DNA of 64,000 nt from Metallyticus violacea (GCA_030762175.1 CM060846.1:180731041-180795040); one strand, 5' to 3'; numbered from the stretch's first letter, positions 31,408-44,764 are shown. Made by a program: numbers and translations. Notes: a model not told the origin generated them from the letters alone.

Positions 31408-33944
31408 CAAATCATACATTATGCCTCACGCTAACTATACTTATTGTTAGTTTATGGATTTGCAAATATAACGAGTTCTAATATCTTTCATAATCTTATA
31501 TAAACTATCATACTGAACGGTAAGACACTGTTCTATTGTGGTTTTATTTTGTTTTAGTTGGTTAAACTATAAAATAAGTAACTAATATTTGTTTTAGTCC
31601 TCAAGTAAATTCTTTTGGGAATAAATTTTTACATAATGCTGGATTTGTTGTAACTTTCCAAATCATCAGATAAATAAATATTTGCGAAGAAGGAACATTT
31701 CAAAAAATGTGGTAGCTTATTGAAGTAGAAGATGCATTTGTGTGTATCACTTGCAACATATGTTTTGTCAAAGAGAATCGTAAAGGTCATTTTCACACAA
31801 TTTATGAAGAAAATGTTTCTAGTTAAGTGTAAAATAATAGAAGAGAAACTAAAGGAATCAAAGAATAATTTTTGTAGCTGTCCCTGTAACCCCTATCAGT
31901 TATGGAATAATTGATGCAATGAACATGCTTAACTTCTAATCAGAATTTATGTGATGATCTGCAAGTATAGTGTGCCTTTCTCATTGAAGAAACTTCCAAT
32001 GTCTTTGGCATTATGTGTACACTTAAAATTTTATTTTGTTTAACATTGATGAAAGTGTGCATTATGCTTTACTTCAGCTAAAATTATGTAACAGTATGTA
32101 ATATTGTAACAATGCTCGAAAAAATTGAATTTTCACTCTGACCACAGTAAGGTAAGCAAAGTGAAACAGTGCATGCTAATTCTCTCTGGTATGCAAGTGA
32201 AGGGGATGGTTACCCCTCAGGCATGGAAGCTAGACTAGGGTTAGCGTGTGAAATCGTCTGGTATACCATTATAAGGCTATGAACTAAACGGCAGTTGTCC
32301 GTTCGAAGTCAAACTTAGGACGAGTAGTAAAGCTTGCAGCTTAGGTAAAATATTGTAGAGAATAGAATGACAAACCGTTGATGTAAACACGTAAAGGGTG
32401 CGAAATCTAGCTACAACTTTCGGTGGTAGCGTTAGTTCTGTACCAGTTATATAATGAACAGACTCTCCCATAAAATCACGCAGTTTGACAAAGTTCGGTG
32501 CAGTTTATGAATCTTCAATGCTTCAGTTCCGTGAGGCTGCTGCGTCGCCAGACCGTCCGAAGAAGAGCTGCCTAAGTCCGCGGTAGAAATCCAAGCATCA
32601 AAGAGAATTATCATCAATTATCAAGCGAGTTACTTTACTGAACCTTTCTGTCGCGTTGAAATTGCACCACAGCGGCATCTGCTTAGGATTCTGCAACATG
32701 AGGCGAGTGTAACCTAACCATGTGGCTGCCAAACTTGCATTGCTCGATTGTCCGACCTGAGACGATACAATGCCCAGATACTTGTGTTTGAGTCAAAAAC
32801 TACATCATCTACCAACGAGCGTTGTTTGTTCACATATTCCCCATATATTTTCGTAGCTCAATCCCGGTAAGCTTTAGCTTGAAAAATTCAGCGAAATACT
32901 CTGGAGATCACATGTGCGAGCAGTAATGCGATATACAGCAGCTGCTTCAAGAACTGTGATCGGCCGTCACAATTTAATTAACCACGAATAATACAGCCTG
33001 ATTCCAGTTCCTAACTATCACAATCCCACAAACCATTTCATTTGCAAGGCGGAAAAATTAATTAACAACAAAAAACGAACATAAAATACAATCAATCACC
33101 ATTGAAATTATAAATCTATTTGTTAGCCAAATATTCCGAGCCGCTTTAAGGAGAAAGGCTAAAAAGTTTGTATCGAAAATAACTGACGATTTTTAAAAAT
33201 AACTACAGCAAGTACCCCCAGTATTTCAAATTCACTTACGAGATTAATGATCTCCAGAATGAAGAGCTAGGCGTACTACAGGAAATTGAAGCAGGTCTTC
33301 AACAGCATAATAAAGATATTTCATGCTCTTTTGGAAAAAAATAACATTATTCTTGAAAATTAATAGTAAACATTCATCTTTTCCATAGTATCCATCATAT
33401 GTATGAGATTAGCACTCCTACTAGATTTAATAGGACTCATAGGTTCTGAATGTAATAGTACATGAAAGATACCAATTGAAAAGTATTATGCTTAAACAAC
33501 TAGCTAGCTTTAAAAAAAGTCTTTATATGAAATAGGAGAGTATGACTTACTTTTCTGTAAGTGAATGGGTAAAAATTAAATTTTAACTGTAAATTTTAAT
33601 TTGTTATGATAGAATAGAAAATTTTGAATTATTGGTTCTTTCAAGATTTCAATATACTTTAGCATGTATTTGTTCTTCTTAAAACTATTCTATCTTTTAT
33701 TCTTAGGAGTTCTTTCAAACAAGTGAGCCTAATTGAATTGCAGGTTTATTACATTTCAAATGGAATGCGAAATTCAATTCATAATATCTAGACATACTAA
33801 ACAGAGATGTGAAGGATCTAGCACATTGTAACAAGAATTGAGATACTATTCTGCTACCATCTTATTAAATACATTTCTAAATTGTATACATATAATTCTT
33901 CATACTTTATTCTGTGGCTTATGAGTTTAATTGCACTCCTTGGA
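31408..33944. other. No recognisable gene
   Basis: AT-rich DNA with frequent stops. The small minus-strand frame at 32277-32471 has no motif, and no start or splice signal convinces me. A somewhat GC-richer patch near 32540-32760 shows no coding pattern. Confidence 0.5.
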
Positions 33945-34213
33945 GTCCGCTCTGGTGGTCTAATGGTAACCATATTAGTCTCGCCTACCCAAATCGCGGG
34001 ATCAATTCCGGGCAGGATCGTTGGAACTTTTCGGGGGTAAAAATCCTGAATATAAATTTCTGGGGTAGAAAAATAAAATGATCATTCGCATTTCGTAGAT
34101 TTACGCCTCGTAAAAGAACCTAAAGCCTGAAATAAGAGGCTTCTGAGCAAAATTCAACAAACTTTTCAAACCTTAAATTAATTGGAATGCTGATAACCTG
34201 AGATGAAATGGCA
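33945..34213 (+). repeat. SINE family B copy
   Basis: The head has TGGTGGTCTAATGGTAACC (box A) and a degenerate box B (GGGATCAATTCCG). The body includes CCTGAAATAAGAGGCTTCTGAGC. Its 3' end is eroded. Confidence 0.75.
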
Positions 34214-35074
34214 CCGGATAAATCGGTTGAAGTAACGATAATCCTACCACATGACAGAGCTAGCGTCGTGTTTAATCCTTTTACCTCCAGGTGCTGTGTG
34301 AAAAGGTGGTGGTAGTTGTCACTAATTGTAAGCATACTGTTAAACCAGTTGTCTAGTCAGGAGCCTATTTTATTTATTTGTTGAATTTATACAATATATT
34401 TATAGTATATATATTTTACAAAAGTTTATATTACAAAAGTTTTTAAATAAAAATGTCAGTTAGGTTATGAACAGCAAAACTGTGAAGAACGAAACGGGAT
34501 TAAGAATAATGGGGGAAATATTTGGTGGCAAACTGTTGACCTAAGCATGAAGTGGTTTTAGGGGAATGCATTTGTTGGCAAAACTGTGAAATAAACGGTG
34601 GAGTGATTATACGAATTTTCGCGCAAAGATTAAAAATACTAAATACAAAATGGCGAGAAAATAAATAAATACTGATGGTGAAAATAAAAACTAACATTTA
34701 AAAATAATAATATGACATACCTTAAATGAGGTGGTAATGCGGAAGTGCTTAGAGCAAGGTTTCCCTCTAATGAGATAAATGAATATATGTGCAATCAATA
34801 AAGATCAAAAGGGAAAATCATGTGAATAAGGAATACCAATCAAATGATGTGAAGTGAAAATGGTGGTAGGTTATGGTTATGTGTACGTCTTGGTGGCAAA
34901 AACGTGAACTACGGTGCTGAGGGAATGAGAGAAAAGTTGGTGGCGAAATGTACAAATGCTTTTAAATTAATAAACAAGTGTGTATTAAATGTTGCTTAAA
35001 CATTTAAATTTACATATTATTCCTGATCTGAAAAATTTTGTTTTGCTTTTCAGTTCATGACTGTATAACACCTC

Positions 35075-35950
35075 CTAGTTATTCTCAGTTAAGTACATTT
35101 TTTCAAGGATTATAACATTTTTCCCAACCTCTTTACGCTTTCTGCACAGATGATTTGTACCATTTATGCACGTTTTCCTCACCCAGCTTTGCGGCACTCC
35201 TCTCAAAAAGCACTCGTCTTGTTCCTTACACAGACTGATTTTACATTCATTTCGCTCTTTGGAAGGCCTATGCCCTTTATTCTGTTCCTCTTGTTGCTCC
35301 TCTTCTTGAGCTGTTTCTCCTTTGAGTTCATTCACCAGCTGAAGGATGATTTTATTAATTTTTCCCTGTTTTTTCACTCACTGTAGATGACCCATGCATT
35401 CATTGCTGCCATGTCTAACTTGGGCTGATTTCTCCTCAAATCGGAGAATGCTGAGCATCTTCGGAAATCTATTTAGTGACAATAAGTCCTTAATGAATGT
35501 AGGTCCCCACGAACGCGACATAAGATCATCTACTGACATATTTTTCGTACATATTACTCCTCGGGTGTACATGATGCCCATCATATTTCCAGCTCCTCCG
35601 GTGAAATAGTTCAATGGTGTTTCAGTTCCATGGGAGCAATGGATTTTGTTTTCAAGTTTATGAGATGGAGCATCTGTTCATCAAAGATTAAACGAAAAGC
35701 ATTGATGGTAGAGTCACCCACTCGTAAGAAGGCATATGTAGTGATATATCATAGATCTTTTAGGACATTTACAGCAGCCGTTCTTCCTGACAAAGATGAT
35801 ATTTTGATAACTTCCCATTCGGATCCCGTTTCTAGGAACCATGTTCTCTGTGGATGAATATGATGAAGCCTGGCCCTGAGGTGACTGAGGCAATGGTTGA
35901 AGAATATTAGCACTCGCACCCGCTTTAGATAAGAAATCCTAGCTAACATT
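35075..35950 (-). pseudogene. piggyBac-type transposase remnant
   Basis: Minus-strand pieces in different frames read in order. They are a leading part with GRTAAVN, an INAFRLIFDEQMLHLI segment that resembles the start of the PiggyBac DDE domain, then (35378-35614) GIMYTRGVICTKNMS, WGPTFIKDLLSLNRF and LSILRFEEKSAQVR, which fit the 'MSRNRF-x-LRYLRF' signature of this superfamily. A Cys-rich tail follows (35075-35377). The catalytic middle is missing, so a large internal deletion joined the N-terminal third to the tail. It is probably the former transposase of a nearby element, not necessarily of the foldback arms around it. Confidence 0.65.
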
Positions 35951-36299
35951 TACATCACTATCACTACTTTTTGCCTTAAATTCACTACTAGAGTCTAATA
36001 GGTAAATTTCTCATTCAACATTGGAACTTTTGAAGAAAAAATAAAGCGCAAATTCACGAGATTCGACGACCATCTTGAACACACAACATTAATTAAATAA
36101 ATGTAAATTTAATATTTACAGATAAAACTGATAGTATAATTACGTGCCGGGTCCCAACAATGAGTCGATATTTCTCTCTGCACATTGTTGATTACTATAG
36201 CTGTATTATTAGTCATTGTCGAAAGTTTTACTGCGTAGCTACGATATAAATTTATCGGAGTGAAATTGATCTCTCTCGACGTTATAGGTACAGGACATT

Positions 36300-37660
36300 A
36301 AAATGAACCAAAAATAAAATATTTTAATATCCAAATGTAACATTACAAACAGGAAGAAAATAGAACAAAAGTCATAATGTTTGGTGGAAAATTATGAATA
36401 CCTGAGAAAAATTTGCAACAATAAATGTATTCAAGGGTCATTTTCAGCCCTTCCGCAGTTCTAGTGTTACCTTCACATAAATCATTTATGTTGTGCAAAA
36501 AACAAGCTATGTTGCAATAAAAATATTTTCAATATGAAATTGATCTTTAATAAACAAAAACTAATATTAGAAAATATTAAACTATTTGACAAGATAAAGA
36601 AAATTACATTTTAACAAAAATAATTTCACTGTGTATGTGACTTTTAGTTAAAATAAAAAAGCTCATATTATGAGTCATAGACCATTTCAATTTGAAAAAT
36701 TGGATTAATGGAATCGAAACATATTTTCCTTCTGCAAATGACTTTTAATAACTAGAAACGAAAATTAGAAACAAAAAAATTAACTTCCAAAAAATTATGT
36801 CTGTTGTATTAAAATTATTCACTCTGCATTTTGAGTTCTAATTAAAACAAATACATTAAAATGAAAAAGTCCTTTATCTTAACCAAAAATGTTTATATTA
36901 AAATATAAATCAATCTGCATTAACTTATAATAAACAATAACGAATATTAGAAAGAAAAAATATTTAAGTTTGCCCCCAAAAGAAGCTATATTAGAATAAA
37001 AAACATATTTGTGTGCGATTGACTGTTAATAAACAAAAACAACTACTAGAAACAAAAAACTGTTCATCATTGAATAAAAATAATGTACTGCATTCAATAA
37101 ATATTAACCTTCCGCGATTGACTTTGATGAACAATAGTGAATTTTATATGCAAAAGCGCTTTTAATTCCCAAAATATTAAGGTAACTTTGCAATGAAAAC
37201 TATTTTTATTCCGCGAATGATTTTTAATAAACAAAAACAAATATTAAAAAGAAATTGCTCTTTATATTTGCAAAAAGATATTTGTGTGGCAATTAAGGAA
37301 TATTTGTCCAATGTGATTGTGTTTTAATAAACAATAACAAGTATTATAAACACACAATTTATTAACTTTGCCAAAAGGTTAATGTGCCATCAAAAATAAT
37401 TCTGTGGCCTCATTGACTTGTAAGTAAAAATATATTTTCTACGCGATTGACATTTTTCAAACATAAAAAAATATTGAAAACAAAAAAAAAAAAAAAAAAA
37501 AAACCGTGTAAAATATTTATCTTTGCTAAATATGTTGTGATAGCTTTAACAAATATTTTCACTTCACAATTGTTTTTCTATAAATGAAAAGTAACTTATA
37601 ATTGAAGATTGCTCATAATAAACAAACAGATAATATTACTCAAATATGAATATTGAACAT
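36300..37660 (+). repeat. Degenerate tandem array, forward arm 1
   Basis: Units of roughly 130-160 bp share TGCAATAAAAATATTTTC, GATTGACTTTTAATAAACAA and ATATTAGAAACAAA elements, with point changes and small indels. It includes an A run at 37483-37503. Confidence 0.6.
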
Positions 37661-38599
37661 TTTATGTCTCTTCACACCAACTGTGCTTCCGTTTGAAGTT
37701 TCCTCATAATATACACAAATGCGGTTTTAAGCCGCGTAAATACGTCTTGCCTCTGCGGCATGCCACACACACCTGAAACAGATAGGAAATTTCCTCTTAC
37801 ACACATTTGAAATTAATTGCTTTAAAAGTGCTTTAAAGTGAATGGGTTAGGTGGCATAACAAAGTTTTTTCTTTTCCCTCTAAAGTAATTTTCAGTTGTT
37901 TTCCAATGTCCATTTGGGATATCGCTTTCACCCAGCTCTGCTAACAACTTCTCGATCCTAGTTTTCCCAGAACAAAATCGCGCTCACACACACTTTTGAA
38001 ACGAATTCCCTTTAAAGTGCTATAAATTGGACGGGGTTGCTGGCAGCTTCTATTTTTTTTTTTTTTTTTTCCCTGGTCACCTGCTAATGGGTTTTACAAC
38101 AATCCCCTTCACACCGTTAATGGCTTTAGAAGACAGACCGATGGGCTGGGCTAAAGCATTTCGGCGCATGCGCTCAGAGAAAATCATTCTCTAGACAAGC
38201 CCGTAATTATAGCCGCGTATAACAGACAATAAACTTATTTTGTTTCTTATCTACATTCTTAGCTTTATTGCTCCGTTTGTAATAACTATATACTAATGTA
38301 TAACTTCTAACAGTCTTAAATTGTGTCGTGATCTATATTGCTGTTATTCTTTTGTATAATAATCCTTCTCACCGATACAAAAGTGTTTCTCCCAGAAGAA
38401 TTTCACAGGCGTTTCAAAGGTCTGTTTAAATATTTCAGGTTCTACTACAAATTAAGTTATAGGTGTTCTGTGACAATAAACTATTAGATTAAAATATTCG
38501 GTTTTATCACTATAATTCCGCCGTATACTCCGTGGATATTTAATTCTTTGTTTAATATACACAATAATTACAAAAATATAAACTACACAAACAAAAGTC
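37661..38599. other. Unique spacer within the foldback region
   Basis: Non-repetitive and GC-richer than the arms. It contains a GCGCATGCGC palindrome at about 38165, a form also seen as GCATGCGCAGT at 59118. I see no open frame of note. Confidence 0.45.
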
Positions 38600-39330
38600 T
38601 CATAAAACTATGGACGGAAATTGGTTGAGGTTATGTGTGGAAATCTTGGTAGGAATACTATGAACTAAACAACATTAAGGAAAATTATGGCGGAAGCAGT
38701 TGGTGATAAAACTGAGACCTAAATATGAGTTGAATTAATAAAGAGGGAATTTAACTACAATAGTGGTGAAAATCTATGAAAGGAATTAAGGAATGTGGTG
38801 GACGGAAGTAACTGGTGGAAAATTTGGGAACTAAACATCAGTTGAATTACAAATGTACTTAATGACGGGAATTATAACTTCAATAGGGGAGATAAAGCTT
38901 GGAAATAATCGGATTAAAGTAAACGGAATAGGAAGAATTCGGTGGACAAACTGTGAATAAAACATTCGGGTCAGGCAGGAATATTTACACTGTGATTAAA
39001 ATTACCAAATTGTAGTGAACTATAAATGACGGAAATATTTGCAACTAAAAATAAATTATACAGCGATTAAAAATAGTAATTTCAAAATAGTGTGAATTGG
39101 AACTACATTAGAAGTGGTAAAACTATGAACTAAATATGCGCGGTAGGTATATGGATGGGATGCGAACAAAAAATAACTTATACCGGGACTTAAAATACTA
39201 ACTAAAAAGTAGTGGAAAATAGAACTACAAAAGTGATGGTAAAATTATGAGCTGAATATGCGCGGTAAGTGTCTGTTTGGGGTAACTAACATGCATTAAC
39301 AAGCTGGTGGTGGAACACACAAATATGGTA
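38600..39330 (+). repeat. Degenerate repeat array related to the outer arms
   Basis: Repeated GTGGxAAAACTGTGAACTAAA-like and TTAAAATACTAACTA-like segments resemble those at 34500-34980. Four to five diverged units are visible. Confidence 0.5.
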
Positions 39331-39399
39331 TAAATAATTCTCACTCCCATATTTACATTAATTATAAATATTAATATTACAATAATGTGTGTTTACAAA

Positions 39400-40720
39400 A
39401 AAAGCTATTCAAGCTGTGAGCAAAATAATAAATTATGAAAATATTGGTTAATTTAATAGCACCTCAACAACATGATGACAAATAAAATACATTTGTTTGG
39501 GTGCAACATTTAACTTCCCTATAGGAATTTTTGTGCATAAATGATGGGGGATGGGAGTTGCAATAAAAAATAAGTTCTTCTACAAACGAAAACAAATGTT
39601 GAGATACTAAATGCGCTTGTTTGCTTAAAAAATTAAACTGAATCGGTTATAATATTTATCATTGCAAATAGATGTTCTTTTGTGGAAAAGCGTTATGTTG
39701 GAATTAATAATATTTTCACACCTTGGTATAATATTACAAAAACATTACTAGAAATCGAATATTTATTTTGGAAACAAAAAACAAAGTCCGATATTTATAT
39801 TTGCACTTAAAAGTTAAGTTCTGAAAAATAGATTTTATGTAGTAATAAAAATAGTTTACCCGGTTTGAAAACCGAAAAAACATTTGGGAAATAAAATATG
39901 CCTGTTTGCGAAAAAAAAAAGTAACATAAATGGTTAATTTGCTAAAATGTGTCATATTGTGGCAAAAAGAAATTATATTGCAATTAAAATATATTCTGTG
40001 GTTAATTTGCTAAAATGTGTCATATTGTGGCAAAAAGAAATTATATTGCAATTAAAATATATTCTTAACACGATTTACCATTATATAATGTAATATTAAA
40101 AACAAATATAACTCTGGAAACAAAAAATATAAAATGTATAGCTTTGAGCAGCTATGTCGTACCACATGTATGTTATGTTGCAATAAAAAATAGTACATTC
40201 ACTACTTTTGCAAACCAAAACACATGTTGAGATATAAAATATGCCTTTTGGCGAAAAAATAGAAAAAAAATGAATATAAAATTTAAATGGCAAAAAATGC
40301 TATGTTGCAATTAAAAATATGTTCAATCTCTTTGCAAATTGATAGCACACATTGAGAAATAAAAATGGCTATTTGCGAAAAAAGAAATACAATAGGTTAC
40401 AATATTCACGTTTGAAAAAAAAAAAAGGTTAGTTGTGCCAAAATGATGATATGTTGCAATCGTGAATGTTTTCACCTCTTTTGGAACGCGAAAGTACATG
40501 TGGAGAATTAAAATATAATGTTTATGAAATAATGAACATCAGTCGGTTATAATACTTATCTTTCCAAAAATAAACAATATTGTTGCAAAATAACTGTTAT
40601 GTTTCAATCATTCTTTCACGCTTTGATATACATTTGTAAACAAAAATTAATATTATAAATAACATGTTTCCTCAAACGGCGATAAGAAAATATTACTACT
40701 TAGAAATTTAGTGTCTTCAT
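39400..40720 (+). repeat. Degenerate tandem array, forward arm 2
   Basis: Same unit type as 36300-37660 (TATTGCAATTAAAATATATTCT, AAATATGCCTxTTTGCGAAAAA). It meets the inverted arm near 40725. Confidence 0.6.
39931..40065 (+). repeat. Perfect 68-bp tandem duplication
   Basis: TGGTTAATTTGCTAAAATGT and the following bases up to ATATATTCT are repeated without mismatch with a period of 68 bp (39931 and 39999). In an otherwise strongly diverged array this must be a recent event. Confidence 0.95.
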
Positions 40721-40729
40721 ATTGCACAA

Positions 40730-42030
40730 ATTGTAATGACAGATGTCGCATTCCTTTATTTACCTGCGAATGGAAGAAAAAAACTAAAACGTTTCTTCCT
40801 GAAGTACATCAGTTGGATACTTGTATTAAAGTTTGTTCATTTATTTTGGAGTATACGTATGCTTGAGGTTGCGAATTCAATGCAGCACACCAGATTAAAA
40901 TTAATCGAAGAGTGGATATGGGTTTTTCATTGCCACATAATTTCATTTTGCAATATTAATCACTCTTATTTGATATGCGTTTTCTTTTATTTAAAGCCAA
41001 TCGCGAAATGAAAATATACTTCGATTACAAAATACTTTATCATTTTCAATGTTAAATGTTTTTGTTTCTAGTAATTCTTTTTGAATATTAAAATAATAGC
41101 ATAATGGTAAATGTTTTGAGTGCAACTATGTTTTTTGCCTATATAAATTTTTTCTATTATTTGTGTTTGTTGATTAAAAGTCAACTACATACTGCAATTT
41201 TTATCAGTACATATAACTTGAACAGTTGTGTTGCTGCATAAGTGAAAAAAGTTATTTTTTTATTTCTAATACTCATTTTTGTTTATTAAAGTCGATCGCC
41301 GAGTGAAAATATTTCTGATTGCTACGTTATTATTTTTAAAGTTAAAAAAGTGTATAAAAATCGAATTTCTTTATAAATGTCAATCGCGGGGTGAAAATGT
41401 TTTTGTTTGTGACATTGCAGAATTTTTTTGTAAAGTTGAACAAACTTTTGCTTCTAATATTCGTTTTTATATATTAAAAGTCAATTGCAACGTGAAAACA
41501 TTTTTATTGTACCATATTTTTTGCCAAGTTGTTAAGTAGTTTTTGGTTTCTAATATCCGTTTTAGTTTATAATTATAAATGGCGGAGTGAAAATATTTTT
41601 TATTGAAACATATCTTTTTAACACAACATAACATTTTTTGCAAAGTTGTATACGCACGTTTTAGCAAACTGGTACATTTTATTTATCAACATTTTTTGAA
41701 TTGGTATTCAGCACTTTGCCATTGGTGTATATTCACCTTCTATTATTTTTGTGAAGTAGAACAAATTTTTGCTTTTAATATTTGCTTTTATGAATTAAAA
41801 GACAATTGCAGCGTGAAAACATTTTTATTGCACCATATTTTTGCCAAGTTAAGTAGTTTTTGGTTTGTAATATCCCTTTTAATTTATAATTGTAAATCCT
41901 GGAGAAAAAACATTTTTGATTGAAACATAACATCTTTTTAGCACTACATAATTTTTTTTTTGCAAAATTATATACGCATTGCATACGTACGTTTTAGCAA
42001 ACAGGTGTATTATGTTTATCAACATTTTTT
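40730..42030 (-). repeat. Degenerate tandem array, inverted arm
   Basis: The reverse complement of this stretch reads like the forward arms: GTGxAATAAAAATGTTTTCAC, GCAATTGTCTTTTAATTCAT and AAATATTAAAAGC. With 39400-40720 it forms an inverted repeat of about 1.3 kb per arm. Confidence 0.6.
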
Positions 42031-42384
42031 AAGTGTATTCAGTACTTTCCCATCGAATATAATAACCTTCTATTTATACGACCATATACTTATGCATTCC
42101 AATTTGTATCCAACAGTAACTTTCCTCTACAAGTTCGTCTTGTTCACGCCTGCCGACATCTTGTTAATAATCTGCAAGTCTCAATTTGTTTGGTAACGTC
42201 ACGGGCTTGGTTTTCCTTAGCCTACAGGTTGGAATAGATTTACGCCCCCACCCCTGGTTGATATTACGAGCTTGTTTTTCCCTAAATGTTCAGGTTCCGG
42301 CAGTGACGTGACTTTCCCTTCTTCTCTTTGCTGATTACACATTTATTTTGGTCAGTAGCGGATAGGCGCTTACTCGAGCCACCG

Positions 42385-42985
42385 CTTCACCTTATTTAAG
42401 GTAAGGCATAATATTATTAAATGTTAGTTTTTATTTTCACATTAGTAATTATTCATTTTTCTGCCATCTATTAATTAGTATTTTAATCACTTTGTACATA
42501 TTAATGTTTGTATTAAACATTTAGGTCATACGGTTTATTCCTTTTTCCATTTGTTTGTAATGAGCGATTTAAATCACGGGGCAAATATTTGTGCTTGTAT
42601 CCTAGGTTTTGTTTAGAGTTTTGATACCAAGTACTTCAAACATAATTTTGTTTGTTTGTTTATTTATTTTTCTTTTCTATGTTTTCTTTTCCTTCATTCT
42701 TTCTTTTTCTTTCTTTCTTTCTTTCTTTCTTTTTCTTTCTTTCTTTTTCTTTTTCTTTTTTTTTTTGGTTTTTGGTTTTTCGGTTCACAGCTCTAAACCA
42801 AACACTTCCTCTTCTTAAACGATTTTCCTTAATCCAATTCAGTTTACAGTTTGCCACCAAACACTTTCCCCCACTATCACATTATGCTTAGTTGAAAGGT
42901 GGTCACTAAACGCTTGCCCCACCACCATTTTCCTTAATGTCGTTTGGTTTAAAGTATTGGGGCTCATAACCTCAACAGGCCGCTA
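42385..42985 (-). repeat. Outer inverted arm, right
   Basis: The inverse of 34450-34745 with a (CTTT)n insertion at 42685-42768. Shared landmarks are TTTAAGGTAAGGCATAATATT, TTTGCCACCAAACACTTTCC and CATAACCT at the outer end. Confidence 0.6.
42685..42768. repeat. (CTTT)n microsatellite
   Basis: A pyrimidine tract of mostly CTTT units ending in a T run. Overlapping frames here are low complexity and not genes. Confidence 0.9.
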
Positions 42986-43044
42986 TTATTACCTCACATC
43001 TATTTTTGTTATGTTCATTTTGTGTAAATATATGTATACATTCA

Positions 43045-43147
43045 AAAAAATAAATATCCTTCCCTATTTATCATTTCATCTCATGTATCGTCAGTGTTCA
43101 CCACCTGTGGTGCCTCAGTAGTAAAAGCGGGCCTTAAACACTACTGA
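43045..43147 (+). repeat. SINE family A, 3' fragment
   Basis: Only the last 100 bp remain: CCCTATTTATCATTTCATC, TCACCACCTGTGGTGCCTCA, GGGCCTTAAACACTAC and an AAATA tail. Confidence 0.85.
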
Positions 43148-43690
43148 AAAATAAATAAATAAAACAAAAATGACCCCGTTATTAAGCAACCGAATTATCG
43201 AAATTTCTACCATCAAATGAAATCCCAACACACTCCACACTCGACCTGCAGGGGGGAAGTATTAAAAGAGACACTAGCGTCATCTGGTGGCAGGATTATC
43301 GTTAAACCCACCCCTTAACACGGGATAAATTTATTAAGTAATACAAGAAACGCCTCGTAGCACATATTACATTAGCATGTAAGTTTTTAACCTTCACTGC
43401 AATTAGCTAAAGCAACGACTATTGTTCTTCGCAACAAGTATGTATAAAAATATTTCTTCATCATTTGATCTACATTTTCACTTACTAAGATGTTCAAATT
43501 CATAACTTGCCACATGACAGTAGAAACAAGCAGTAGTAATAGTGCTACCAAAAGTAGCAGCAATATAATAGGAACATCCACATTTTTACTACTTTTGTAG
43601 TAGCACTAACAGAAGTAGGAATAGTAATAGTAGTAGCGGTAGCAGGAGAAAAAGCAGCATTGGAATAAGAGTAATAGGAGTAGTAGTAAA
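43148..43690. other. No recognisable gene
   Basis: Spacer between a SINE fragment and trinucleotide arrays; the open frames here are low complexity. Confidence 0.5.
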
Positions 43691-43696
43691 ACATGA

Positions 43697-43746
<50 letters not shown>

Positions 43747-44090
43747 TCAAGTGTATAATTAGTAGCAATTGTGAGAGGAGTATCAGTAATTTTACTTGCA
43801 GCAGTAGTAGTAGAAGTAGTAGCAGTGGTAGGAGCACCGTAGTAGTAGTAGCAGTATCAGTAATAGATAAAGTTGTAACAGCAGCAGCAGCTGTAGTGGT
43901 AATAGCAATAGTAGTAGATGTTGTAGTAGTATTAGTAGTAATATCAGCAACATCCATAGTAGGAGTAATATTATCATTACCAGTAGGAGTATTAGAAATA
44001 GTAGAAGTAATAGTAATTGTATCAGTAGGAGTATTTGCAGGAATCAGTGCAAGAAGCATGAGCACCAGCAGTAGTTAAAGTATAATTAAT
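43697..44090. repeat. (TAA)n and degenerate (AGT/AGC)n arrays
   Basis: (TAA)n at 43697-43745, then an interrupted purine-rich trinucleotide array of AGT, AGC and AAT to about 44090. The long Thr/Leu/Val-rich frames across it reflect the repeat only. Confidence 0.85.
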
Positions 44091-44131
44091 TGTGGTAGCA
44101 GCAATTGTAGTAGTAATAATTACACCATTAT

Positions 44132-44398
44132 GCCGCCACGAGTGGCCAAGGTCTTAAAGGTGCGGACTCGTAAGCGGAAGGTCTGGGATTTGAATCCCGC
44201 CAGGACCGTCCTCCCTGGCTAAGGTTTTTTCCAGGTTTTCCTTATTCCTCATAAATGGCAAATGCCCGGGAGGTACCCTAACCTTAGGCCTCGAACGCTT
44301 CCTTCCTTTAAAAAAAATATTTCCCTATGTATTATTTCATTTCATTCATCATCAGTGACCACCGCCTGTGATGTGTCAGTAATAAACACTATTCAAAA
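44132..44398 (+). repeat. SINE family A copy inside microsatellites
   Basis: Full-length with head (GCCACGAGTGGCCAAGG, box B GGATTTGAATCCC), body and a 3' end AATAAACACTATTC. A pure (TTA)n array follows directly in place of an A tail. Confidence 0.88.
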
Positions 44399-44403
44399 CA
44401 CCC

Positions 44404-44545
<142 letters not shown>

Positions 44546-44547
44546 TG

Positions 44548-44762
44548 ATTTATTTAAAGTCGCTGTTTAAAATCTCTGGTCATGAAATGGCCATTTCATT
44601 TTGCTCACAGACCTCCTTCTTCAGGCTTATGTTTCTTTAACGTTCCGTAAATGTACAATACAACTCAGACGGTTCCACTTTCCTTAAGCAGGAAACCATA
44701 TTGATGATTTTAACCCGTGTAAAGCCATTGTCTGGCTTCTGGTTTAAACCAGCAATCTTAGA
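44548..44762 (-). repeat. SINE family B, diverged, minus strand
   Basis: It holds recognisable pieces of the body (TTTTGCTCACAGACCTCCTTCT, CTTCAGGCTTATG, GTTCCGTAAATGTAC) on the minus strand. The head is nearly lost. Confidence 0.55.
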
Positions 44763-44764
44763 AA

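Larger units (their letters stand above)
34450..42985. mobile_element. Large foldback-like structure of inverted tandem-repeat arms (composite)
   Basis: The left part (34450-34745) and the right part (42385-42985) are inverse copies: for example AAATGTTAGTTTTTATTTTC at 42419 matches the reverse complement near 34695, with about 80 percent identity over 130 bp. Between them lie arrays of a second repeat (core TTGCAATAAAAATATTTTCAC with AATAAACAAAAACAAATATT). These run forward at 36300-37660 and 39400-40720 and inverted at 40730-42030. A dead piggyBac-type transposase sits at 35075-35950. Long inverted arms made of tandem subrepeats are typical of foldback-class elements. I read it as one nested or rearranged element, but the exact ends and any target duplication are not visible. 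Confidence 0.5.
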
